A stretch of 64,000 bases of DNA from Aristolochia californica (lineage: Eukaryota; Streptophyta; Magnoliopsida; Piperales; Aristolochiaceae). Position numbers and translations under genes: made by a program. The stretch's first letter is position 1; every line of letters begins with the position of its first letter. Under the pieces are notes generated by a model. That model worked only from the letters and a program-made list of their open reading frames with translations. It was not told where the DNA came from and searched no databases. Positions 25,830 through 38,008 of the stretch are shown here, piece by piece. The stretch lies in contig JARWKL010000006.1 in assembly GCA_029961685.1 (NCBI GenBank), positions 19,159,276 through 19,223,275 of the forward strand, written 5' to 3'.

Positions 25830-27618
25830 TGCTTTAAGCGTGGTGGATGTGCATGCCACAAGCATGTTGAGGATGCAAGTGGCCTAATGATCCAAAAATT
25901 AGGGGGAGAAGAAAAAATAAAATTCCAAAGTGGTTGGATATTTACAAGAGCCAAACAACCAACTTTTTGCCTATCCTTAAAAATCACAGATACTTTTTGG
26001 AATTATCTCTCACAGTATTTGTGCATTTCCATTTGGGATGTTCAAATTTTTTTACTTTCAGGTCCAAACTTGTACTCTCCCATTTTCCTCGTAAACAAAA
26101 AAGATCTAAGATCGCAATTAAACGAAAATTTTAGAGATCATGTCCACAAAAAAAAATTGAAAGCTATATAATAAATAGAAAATTATTTCACGCACTAAAA
26201 ATGAACCCCAAAATCCATGTTTGGGAAATTCCATTAGTACAACCCCCTAATAATAGCTTGGTGGAATTTTTTAGGAAAGGGACTGTAAACTGATCCCAAC
26301 ATGCTTTAAGTGTGGTGGAAGTGCAAGCCACAAGCATGTTGAGGATGCAAGTGGCCTAATGATTCATAATTAGGGGGAGTAGAAAAAATTAAATTCTCAA
26401 GTGGTTGGATATTTACCAGAGCCAAACAACCCACTTTTTGCCTATCCTTAAAAATCACTGATACTTTTTGGAATTATCTCTCTCAGCATTTGTACATTTC
26501 CATTTGGGATGTACAATTTTTTTTTGTCAGGTCCAAACATGTACTCTTCCATTTTTCCTTGTAAAAAAAACATATAAGATCGCAACAAAACGAAAATTTT
26601 AGAGTTCAAGTGTGCAAAAAAAATATGAAAACTATATAATAAATAGAAAATTATTCACGCACTAAAAATGAACCCCAAAATCCATGTTAGGGAAATTCCA
26701 CTACTACAACCCCCTAAGCTTGGTGGAATTTTATGGGAAAGGGACTTCTAACTGATCCCAACATGCTTTAAGTGTGGTGGATGTGCATGCCACAAGCATG
26801 TTGAGGATGCAAGTGGCCTAATGATCCAAAAATTAGGAGGAGTAGAAAAAATTAAATTCTCAAGTGGGTGGATATTTACCAGAGCCAAACAACCCACTTT
26901 TTGCCTATCCTTAGAAATCACAGATACTTTTTGGAATTATCTCTCTCAGCATTTGTGCATTTCCATTTGGGATGTTCAAATTTTTTTTTTCAGGTCCAAA
27001 CTTGTACTCTCCCATTTTTCCTCGTAAACAAAAAAGATATATGATCCCAACAAAACAAAAATTTTAGAGATCATGTGCGCAAAAAAAATTTGAAAACTAT
27101 ATAATAAATAGAAAATTATTTCATGCACTAAAAATGAACCCCAAAATCCATGTTTGGGAAATTCCACTAGTACAACCCCCTAATAATAGCTTGGTGGAAT
27201 TTTATAGAAAAGGGACTTCTAGTTGATCCCAATATGCTTTAAGTGTGGTGGATGAGCATGCCGCAAGCATGTTGAGGATGCAAGTGGCCTGATGATCCAA
27301 AAATTAGGGGGAGTAGAAAAACTTTAATTCTCAAGTGGTTGGATATTTACCAGAGCCATACAACCCACTTTTTGCCTATCCTTAAAAATCATAGATGCTT
27401 TCTGGAATTATCTCTCTCAACATTTGTGCATTTTGATTTGGGATGTTCAAAATTTTTTTTCAGGTCCAAACTTGTACTCTCCCATTTTATCACTTAAACA
27501 AAAAAGATATAAGATCGCAACAAAACGAAAATTTTAGAGTTCACGTGTGCAAAATAAATTTGAAAACTATATAATAAATAGAAAATTATTTGACACACTA
27601 AAAATATACCCAAAATCC
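25830..27618 (+). repeat. Recent segmental duplication inside the array, copy 2
   Basis: Second copy, 2348-2349 bp (five monomers) downstream of the first. Its last monomer (landmark 27292) has a tail ('tatacccaaaatcc', 'tggaaaattcc') matching the monomer at 23067 rather than the one at 24944. This suggests a crossover or conversion at the end of the block. Confidence 0.85.
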
Positions 27619-28602
27619 ATGTTTGGAAAATTCCACTAGTACAACCCCCTAATAATAGCTTGGTGGTATATTATAGGAAAGGGACTTCTAACTGATCCCA
27701 ACAGGCTTTAAGTGTGGTGGATGTGCATGCCGCAAACATGTTGAGGATGCAAGTGGCCTAATGATCCAAAAATTAGGGTGAGTAGAAAAAATTATATTCT
27801 CAAGTGGTTGGATATTTACCAAAGCCAAACAACCCACTTTTTGCCTATCCTTTAAAATCACAGATACTTTTTGGAATTATCTCTTTCAGCATTTGTGTAT
27901 TTCCATTTTGGATGTTCAAATTTTTTGTTTTCAGGTCAGAACTTGTACTCTCCCTTTTTTCCTCGTAAACAAAAAAGATATAAGATCGCAATAAAATGAA
28001 TATTTTAGAGATCATGTGTGCAAAAAAAATTTCAAAACTATATATTAAATAGAAAATTATTTCATGCACTAAAAATGAACCCAAAAATCAATGTTTGGGA
28101 AATTCCACTAGTACAACACCCTAATAATAGCTTGGTGGAATTTTATAGGAAAGGGACTTCTAACTGATCCCAACATGCTTTAAGTGTGGTGGATGTGCAT
28201 CCCACAAGCATGTTGAGGATGCAAGTGGCCTAATGATCCAAAAATTAGGGGGAGTAGAAAAAATTAAATTCTCAAGTGGTTGGATATTTACCAGAGCCAA
28301 ACAACCCACTTTTTGCCTATCTATAAAAATCAAAGTTACTTTTGGGAATTATCTCTCTCAGCATTTGTGCATTTTCATTTGGGATGTTCAAATTTTTTTA
28401 TTTTCAGGTCCAAACTTGTACTCTCCCACTTTTCCTCGTAAACAAAAATGATATAAGATCACGACAAAATGAAAATTTTAGAGTTCATGTGTGAAAAAAA
28501 AATTTGAAAACTATATAATAAATAGAAAATTGTTTCACGCACTAAAAATGAACCCCAAAATCCATGTTTGGGAAATTCCACTAGTACAACCCCCTAATAA
28601 TA

Positions 28603-29072
28603 GCTTCATGGAATTTTATAGGAAAGGGACTTCTAACTGATCCGAACATGCTTTAAGTGTGGTGGATGTGCATGCCACATGCTTGTTGAGGATGCAAGTG
28701 GCCTAATGATCCAAAAATTAGGGGGAGCAGAAAAAATTAAATTCTCAAGTGGTTGGATATTCACGAGAGCCAAACAACCCACTTTTTGCCTATCCATAAA
28801 AATCACAGATACTATTTGGAATTATATCTATCTGCATTTGTGCATTTTGATCTGGGATGTTCAAATTTTTTTATTTACAGGTCCAAAGTTGTACTCTCCC
28901 ACTTTTCCTCGTCAACAAAAAAGATATAAGATCACGACAAAACGAAAATTTTAGAGTTCATGTGTGCAAAACAAATTTGAAAACTATTTAATAAATAGAA
29001 AACTATTTCACCCACTAAAAATGAACCCCAAAATCCATGTTTGGGAAATTCCACTAGTACAAGCCCCTAATA
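28603..29072 (+). repeat. Dispersed monomer variant, copy 2 of 3
   Basis: Same marker combination as the unit at 25311. The monomer before it (landmark 28233, with 'aatcaaagttacttttggg') also precedes the third copy (landmark 37169). The 28.1-29.1 and 37.1-38.0 kb stretches are therefore a two-monomer duplicate at 8936 bp (19 monomers). Confidence 0.8.
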
Positions 29073-32000
29073 ATAGCTTGGTGGAATTTTATAGGAATGG
29101 GACTTCTAACTGATCCCAACATGCTTTAAGTGTGGTGGATGTGCATGCCACATGCTTGTTGAGGATGCAAGTGGCCTAGTGATCCAAAAATTAGGGGGTG
29201 CAGAAAAAATTAAATTCTCAAGTGGTTGGATAATTACCAGAGCCAAACAACCACTTTTGGCCTATCCTTAAAAATCACAGATACTTTTTGAAATTAGCAC
29301 TCTCAGCATTTGAGCATTTCCATTTGGGATGTTCAAATTTTTTTTTTCAGGTCCAAACTTGTACTCTCCCATTTTTCCTCGTAAACAAAAAAGATCTAAG
29401 ATCGCAACAAAATGAAAATTTTAGATTTCATCTGTGCAAAAAAAAATTGGAAACTATATAATAAATAGAAAATTATTTCACGCACTAAAAATGAACCCCA
29501 AAATCCATGTTTGGGAAATGCCACTAATACAACCCCCTAATAATAGCTTGGTGGAATTTTATAGGAAAGGGACTTCTAACTGATCCCAACATGCTTTAAG
29601 TGTGGTGGATGTGCATGCCACACGCATGTTGAGGATGCAAGTGGCCTAATGATCCAAAAATTATGGGGAGTAGAAAAAATTAAATTCCAAATTCGTTGGA
29701 TATTTCCAAAAGCCAAACAACCCACTTTTTGCCTATCCTTAAAAATCACAGATACTTTTTGGAATTATCTCTGTTAGTATTTGTGCATTTCTATTTAGGA
29801 TGTTCAAATTTTTTTATTTTCAGGTCCAAACTTGTACTCTCCCATTTTTCCTCGTAAACAAAAAAGATATAAGATCGCAACAAAACGAAAATTTTAGAGA
29901 TCATGTGCGCAAAAAAAAATTGAAAACTATATAATAAATATAAAATTATTTCATGCACTAAAAATGAACCCCAAAATCCATGTTTGGGAAATTCTACTAG
30001 TAAAATCCCCAAATAATACCTTGGTGGAATTTTTTAGGAAAGGGACTGCTAACTGATCCCAACATGCTTTAAGTGTGGTGGATGTACATGCCCCAAGCAT
30101 GTTGAGGATGCAAGTGGTCTAATGATCCGAAAATTAGGGGGAGTAGCAAAAATTAAATTCTCAAGTGGTTGGATATTTACCGGAGGCAAATAACCCACTT
30201 TTTGCCTATCCTTAAAAATCCCAGATACTTTTTGGAATTATCTCTCTTAGCATTTGTGCATTTCCATTTGGGATGTACAAATTTTTTTTTCAGGTCCAAA
30301 CATGTACGCTCCCATTTTTCCTTGTAAACAAAAAAGATATAAGATCGCAACAAGATGAAAATTTAAGCGTTCATGTGTGCAAAAAATATTTCAAAACTAT
30401 ATAATAAATAGAAAATTATTTCATGCACTAAAAATGAACCCAAAAATCAATGTTTGGGAAATTCCACTAGTACAACCCCCTAATAATAGCTTGGTGGAAT
30501 TTTATAGGAAAGGGACTTCTAACTGATCCCAACATGCTTTAAGTGTGGTGGATGTGCATGCCACAAGCATGTTGAGGATGCAAGTGGCCTAATGATCCAA
30601 AAATTAGGGGGAGTAGAAAAAATTAAATTCTCAAGTGGTTGGATATTTACCAGAGCCAAACAACCCACTTTTTGCCTATCCTTAGAAATCACAGATACTT
30701 TTAGGAATTATCTCTCTCAGGATTTGTGCATTTCCATTTGGGATGTTCAAATTTTTTTATTTTCAGGTCCAAACTTGTACTCTCCCATTTTTCCTCGTAA
30801 ACAAAAAAGATATAAGATCGCAAGAAAACGAAAATTTTGGAAATCATGTGTGCGAAAAAAAATTGAAAACTATATAATAAGTAGAAATTATTTCACGCAC
30901 TTAAAATGAACCCCAAAATCCATGTTTGGGAAATTCCACTAGTACAATCCCCTAATAATAGCTTGGTGGAATTTTATTGGAAAGTGACTTCTAAGTGATC
31001 CCAACATGCTTTAAGTGAGGTGGAAGTGCATGCCACAAGCATGTTGAGGATGCAAGTGGCCTAGTGATCCCAAAATTAGGGGGAGCAGAAAAAATTAAAT
31101 TCTCAAGTGGTTGGATATTTACCTGAGCCAAACAACCCACTTTTTGCCTATCCTTAAAAATCACAGATACGTTTTGGAATTATCTCTCTCAGCATTTGTG
31201 CATTTCCATTTGGGATGTTCAAATTTTTTTTTCAGGTCCAAACTTGTACTCTCCCATTTTTCCTCGTAAACAAAAAAGATTTATGATCGCAGCAAAACGA
31301 AAAATTTTAGAGATCATGTCCGTAAAAAAAACTTGAAAACTATATAATAAATAGAAAATTATTTCACGCACTAAAAATGAACCCCAAAATCCATGTTTGG
31401 GAAATTCCACTAGTAGAACCCCCTAATAATACCTTGGTGGAATTTTATAGGGAAGGGACTTCTAACTGATCCCAACATGCTTTAAGTGTGATGGATGTGC
31501 ATGCCACAAGCATGTTGAGGATGAGAGTGGCCTATTGATTCAAAAATTACGGGGAGCAGAAAAAATTAAATTCTCAAGTGGTAGGATATTTACCAGAGCC
31601 AAACAACCCACTGTTTGGCTATCCTAAAAAATCACAAATACATTTTGGAATTATCTCTCTCAGCATTTATGAATTTCCATTTGGGATGCTCAATTTTTTT
31701 TTCAGGTCCAAACTTGTACTCTCCCATTTTTCCTCGTAAAGAAAAAAGATAAAAGATCGCAACAAAAAGAAAATTTTAGAGATCATTTGCGCAAAAAAAA
31801 TTTGAAAACTATATAATAAATAGAAAATTATTTCACGCACAAAAAATGAACCCCAAAATCCATGTTTCGGAAATTCCACTAGTACAACCCCCTAATAATA
31901 GCTTGGTGGAATTTTATAGGAAAGCGACTTCTAACTGATCCCAACATGCTTTAAGTGTGGTGGATGTGCATGCCACAAGCATGTTGAGGGTGCAAGTGGC

Positions 32001-32377
32001 CTAATGATCCAAAAATAAGGGGGAGTAGAAAAAATTAAATTCCAAAGTGGTTGGATATTTACAAGAGCCAAACAACCCACTTTTTGCCTATCCTTAAAAA
32101 TCATAGATACTTTTTGGAATTATCTCTCTCAGTATTTGTGCATTTCCATTTAGGATGTTCAATTTTTTTTATTTTCAGGTCCAAACTTGTACTCTCCCAT
32201 TTTTCCTCGTAAACAAAAAAGATATAAGATCGCAACAAGACAAAAATTTTAGAGATCATGTGCGCAAAAAAAATTTGAAAACTATATAATAAACAGAAAA
32301 TTATTTGACACACTAAAAATAAACCCCAAAATCCATGTTTGGGAAATTCTACTAGTACAATCCCCTAATAATACCTT

Positions 32378-35185
32378 GGTGGAATTTTTTTGGAAAGGGA
32401 CTGCAAACTGATCCCAACATGCTTTAAAGGTGGTGGATGTGCATGCCACAAGCATGTTGAGGATGCAAGTGGCCTAATGACCCAAAAATTAGGGGGAGTA
32501 GAAAAAATTAAATTCTCAAGTGGTTGGATATTTACGAGAGACAAACAACCCACTTTTTGCCTATTCTTAAAAATCACAGATACTTTTTGGAATTATCTCT
32601 CTCAGCATTTGCACATTTCCATTTGGGATGTACAAATTTTTTTTTCAGGTCCAAACATGTACTCTCCCATTTTTCCATGTAAACAAAAAAGATATAAGAT
32701 CGCAACAAAACAAAAATTTTAGAGTTCATGTGTGCAAAAAAAATTTCAAAACTATATAATAAATAGAAAATTATTCACGCACTAAAAAAGAACCCCAAAA
32801 TCCATGTTTGGGTAGGTCCAGCAATAAAACCCCCTAATAATAGCTTGGTGGAATTATATAGGAAAGGGACTTCTAACTGATCCCATCATGCTTTAAGTGT
32901 GGTGGCTGTGCATGCCACAAGCATGTTGAGGATGCAAGTGGTCTAATGATCAAAATATTAGGGGGAGTAGAAAAAATTAAATTCTCAAGTGGGTGGATAT
33001 TTACCAACCCACTTTTTGCCTCTCCTTAAAAATCATAGATACTTTTTGGAATTATCTCTCTCAGCATTTGTGCATTTCCATTTGGTATGTTCAAATTTTT
33101 TTTTTCAGGTCCACACATGTACTCTCCCATTTTTCCTTGTAAACAAAAAAGATATAAGATCGCAACAAAACAAAAATGTTAGTGTTCATGTGCGCAACAA
33201 AAATTTCAAAACTATATAATAAATAGAAAATTATTCACGCACTAAAAATGAACCCCAAAATCAATGTTTGGGAAATTCCACTAGTAAAACCCCCTAATAA
33301 TAGCTTGGTGGAATTTTATAGGAAAGGGACTTCTAACTGATCCCAACATGCTTTAAGTGTGGTGGATGTGAATGCCACAAGCATGATGAGGATGCAAGTG
33401 GCCTAACGATCCAAAAATTAGGGGGTGTAGAAAAAATTAAATTCTCAAGTGGTTGGATATTTACCAGAGCCAAACGACCCACTTTTTGCTTATCCATAAA
33501 AATCATAGATACTTTTTGGAATTATCTCTCTCAGCATTTGTGCATTTCCACTTGGGATGTTCAAATTTTCTTTTTGAGGTCCAAACTTGTACTCTCCCAT
33601 TTTTCCTCGTAAACAAAAAAGATATAAGATCGCAACAAAATGAAAATTTCAGAGCTCATGTGCGTAAAATAAATTTGAAAATAGTATAATACATAGAAAA
33701 TTATTTCACGCACTAAAAATGAACCCCAGAATCCATGTTTGGGAAATTCCACTAGTATAACCCCCTAATAATAGCTTGGTGGAATTTTATAGGAAAGGGA
33801 CTTCTAACTGATCCAACATGCTTTAAGTGTGGTGGATGTGCATGCCACAAGCATGCTGAGGATGCAAGTGGCCTGATGATCCAAAAATTAGGGGGAGTAG
33901 AAAAAATTTAATTCTCAAGTGGGTGGATATTTACCTGAGCCAAACAACCCACTTTTTGCCTATCCTTAAAAATCACAGATTCTTTTTGGAATTATCTCTC
34001 TCAACATCTGTGCATTTCCATTTGGGATGTTCAAATTTTTTTTTCAGGTCCAAACTTGTACTCTCCCATTTTTCCCTGTAAACAAAAAAAATATAAGAGC
34101 GCAACAAAATGAGAATTTTAGAGATCATGTCTGAAAAAAAAATTTGAAAACTATATAGTAAATAGAAAAGTATTTCACGCACTAAAAATGAACCCCATAA
34201 TCCGTGTTTGGGAAATTCCACTAGTACAACCCCCTAATAATAGCTTGATGGAATTTAAATGGAAAGGGACTTCTAACTTATCCCAACATGCTTTAAGTGT
34301 GGTGGATGTGCATGCCACAAGCATGTTGAGGATGCAAGTGGCGTAATGATCCAAACATTAGGGGGAGTAGAAAAAATTTAATTCTCAAGTGGCTGGATAT
34401 TTACCAGAGCCAAACAACCCACCTTTTGCCTATCCTTAAAAATCACAGATACTTTTTGGAATTATCTCTCCGAGCATTTGTGCATTTCCATTTGGGATAT
34501 TAAAATTTTTTTTTTCAGGTCCAAACTTGTACTCTCCCATTTTCCCACGTAAACAAAAAAGATAAAAGATCGCAACAAAACAAAAATTTTAGAGTTCATG
34601 TGCGTAAAAAAAATTTGAAAACTATATCATAAATAGAAAATTATTTCACGCACTAAAAATGAACCCCCAAATCCATGTTTGGTAAATTCCACTAGTACAA
34701 CCCCCTAATTATAGTTTGGTGGAATTTTATAGGAAAGACACTTCTAACTGATCCCAACAAGTTTTAAGTGTGCTAGATGTGCATGCCACAAGCATGTTGA
34801 GGATACAAGGGGCCTAATGATCCAAAAATTAGGGGAGTAGGAAAAATTAAATTCTCAAGTGGTTGGATATTTACCAGAGCCAAACAACCCACTTTATGCC
34901 TGTCCTTAGAAATCACAGATACTTTTTGGAAATATCTCTCTCAGCATTTGTGCATTTCCATTTGGGAAGTTCAATTTTTTTATTTTCAGGTCCAAACTTG
35001 TACTCTCCCATTTTTCCTCGTAAACAAAAAAGATATAAGATCGCAACAAAACGCAAATTTTAAAGATCATGTGCGCAAAAAAAAATTGAAAACTATATAA
35101 TAAATAGAAAATTATTTCATGCAATAAAAATGAACCCCAAAATCCATGTTTGGAAAATTCCACTAGTACAATCCCCTAATAGCTT
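32378..35185 (+). repeat. Six-monomer block, copy 2 of a 12.2-kb-spaced pair
   Basis: Partner of 20153-22967. The copies differ more than the 23.5/25.8-kb duplication does, so the event looks older. Both blocks end with the 'caatcccctaat' junction variant. Confidence 0.85.
32946..33405 (+). repeat. Second domain-B monomer with the domain-C 10-bp deletion
   Basis: Reads 'tttaccaaccc' at about 33001, the same 10-bp loss as the unit at 20722 and in the same place in the 12.2-kb duplicated block. The two therefore descend from one event. Confidence 0.85.
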
Positions 35186-36598
35186 GGTGGAATTTTATAG
35201 GAAAGGGACTTCTAACTGATCCCAACATGCTTTAAGTGTGGTGGATGTGCCTGCCACAAGCATGATGAGGATGCAAGTGGCCTAATGATCCAAAAATTAG
35301 GGGGAGTAGAAAAAATTAAATTCTCATGTGGTTAGGTATTTACCAGAGCCAAACAACCCACTTTTTGCCTGTCCTTAAAAATCACAGAAACTTTTTGGAG
35401 TTATCTCCCTCAGCATTTGTGCATTTCCATTTGGGATGTTCAAAATTTTTTTTTTCAGGTCCAAACATGTACTCTCCCATTTTTTCACGTAAACAAAAAA
35501 TATATAAGATCGCAACAAAACGAAAAATTTAGAGTTCATGTGTGGAAAAAAATTTGAAAACTTTATAATAAATAGAAAATTATTTCACGCACTAAAAATG
35601 AACAGCAAAATCGATGTTTGGGAAATTCCACTAGTACAACCCCCTAATAATATCTTGGTGGAATTTTAAAGGAAAGGGACTTCTAACTGATCCCAACATG
35701 CTTTAAGTGTGGTGGATGTGCATGCCACAAGCATGTTGTGGATGCAAGTGGCCTAATGATCCAAAAATTAGGCGGAATAGAAAAAATTAAATTCTCAAGT
35801 GGTTGGTTATTTACCAGAGCCAAACAACCCCCTTTTTGCCTATCCTTAAAATCACAAATACTTTTTGGAATTATCTCTCTCAGAATTTGTGCATTTCAAT
35901 TTGGGATGTTCAAATTTTTTTTTTCAGGTCCAAACTTGTACTTTACCTTTTTTCCTCGTAAACAAAAATGATAAAAGATCGCAACAAAACGAAAATTTTA
36001 GAGATCATTTGCGCAAAAAAATTTTTAAAACTATAAATAAATAGAAAATTATTTCACGCACTAAAAATGAACCCCAAAATCTATGTTTGGGAAATTCCAC
36101 TAGTATAACCCCCTAATAATAGTTTGGTGGAATTTTATTGGAAATCGACTTCTAACTGATCCCAACATGCTTTAAGTGTGGTGGATGTGCATGCCACAAG
36201 CAGGTTGAGGATGCCAGTGGCCTAATGATACAAAAATTGGGGGGAGTAGAAAAAATTAAATTCCAAAGTGGTTGGATATTTACAAGAGCCAAACAACCAA
36301 CTTTTTGCCTATCCTTAAAATTCATAGATACTTTTTTGAATTATCTCTCACAGTATTTGTGCATTTCCATTTAGGATCTTCAAATTTTTTTATTTTCAGG
36401 TCCAAACTTGTACTCTCCCATTTTTCCTTGTAAACAAAAAAGATCTAAGATCGCAATCAAACGACAATTTTAGAGATCATGTCCGCAAAAAAAAATTGAA
36501 AACTATATAATAAATAGAAAATTATTTCACGCACTCAAAATGAACCCCAAAATCCATGTTTGGGAAATTCCACTACTACAACCCCCTAATAACAGCTT

Positions 36599-37069
36599 GG
36601 TGGAATTTTATAGGAAAGGGACTTCTAACTGATCCCAACATGCTTTAAGTGTGGTGGATGTGCATGCCACAAGCATGTTGAGGATGCAAGTGGCCTAATG
36701 ATCCAAAAATTAGGGGGAGTAGAAAAAATTAAATTCTCAAGTGGGTGGATATTTACCAGAGCCAAACAACCCACTTTTTGCCTATCCTTAAAAATCACAG
36801 ATACTTTTTGGAATTATCTCTCTCAGCATTTGTGCATTTCCATTTGGGATGTTCAAATTTTTTTTTTCTGGTCCAAACTTGTACTCTCCCATTTTTCCTC
36901 GTAAACAAAAAAGATATATGATCGCAACAAAACAAAAATTTTAGAGATCATCTGCGGAAAAAAGATTTGAAAACTATATAATAAATAGAAAATTATTTCA
37001 TGCACTAAAAATGAACCCAAAAATCAATGTTTGGGAAATTCCACTAGTACAACCCCCTAATAATAGCTT
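36599..37069 (+). repeat. Representative satellite monomer (471 bp)
   Basis: Chosen as a reference unit, counted from the junction motif ggtggaatttt. Landmarks by monomer position: SphI site gcatgc at 64-69; ATGATCC landmark at 100; a short purine run (agggggag) just after it; the 10 bp missing from domain C (agagccaaac) at 160-169; a run of 10 T at about 260-269 followed by 'ctgg' (usually 'caggtcc'); an AT-only core tatataataaata at about 377-389; SpeI site actagt at 445-450. SphI and SpeI occur once in most monomers, so either enzyme should give a 460-470 bp ladder. Monomer start is arbitrary in a tandem array. Confidence 0.85.
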
Positions 37070-37538
37070 GGTGGAATTTTATAGGAAAGGGACTTCTAAC
37101 TGATCCCAACATGCTTTAAGTCTGGCGGATGAGCATGCCGCAAGCATGTTGTGGATGCAAGTGGCCTAATGATCCAAAAATTAGGGGGAGTAGAAAAAAT
37201 TAAATTCTCAAGTGGTTGGATTTTTACCAGAGCCAAACAACCCACTTTTTGCCTATCCATAAAAATCAAAGTTACTTTTGGGAATTATCTCTCTCAGCAT
37301 TTGTGCATTTTCATTTGGGATGTTCAAATTTTTTTATTTTCAGGTCCAAACTTGTACTCTCCCACTTTTCCTCGTAAACAAAAAAGATATAAGATCACGA
37401 CAAAATGAAAATTTTAGAGTTCATGTGTGCAAAAAAAATTTGAAAACTATATAATAAATAGAAAATTATTTCACGCACTAAAAATGAACCCCAAAATCCA
37501 TGTTTGCAAAATTCCACTAGTACAACCCCCTAATAATA

Positions 37539-38008
37539 GCTTCATGGAATTTTATAGGAAAGGGACTTCTAACTGATCCGAACATGCTTTAAGTGTGGTG
37601 GATGTGCATGCCACCTGCTTGTTGAGGATGCGAGTGGCCTAATGATCCAAAAATTAGGGGGAGCAGAAAAAATTAAATTCTCAAGTGGTTGGATATTCAC
37701 GAGAGCCAAACAACCCACTTTTTGCCTATCCATAAAAATCACAGATACTTTTTGGAATTATCTCTCTCTGCATTTGTGCATTCTCATCTGGGATGTTCAA
37801 ATTGTTTTATTTTCAGGTCCAAAGTTGTACTCTCCCACTTTTCCTCGTAAACAAAAAAGATATAAGATCACGAGAAAACGAAAATTTTAGAGTTCACGTG
37901 TGCAAAACAAATTTGAAAACTATTTAATAAATAGAAAACTATTTCACGCACTAAAAATGAACCCCAAAATCCATGTTTGGGAAATGCCACTAGTACAACC
38001 CCCTAATA
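37539..38008 (+). repeat. Dispersed monomer variant, copy 3 of 3
   Basis: Same markers as at 25311 and 28603, with 'cacctgcttgttgagg' and a few private changes such as 'gatgcgagtgg'. Confidence 0.8.
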
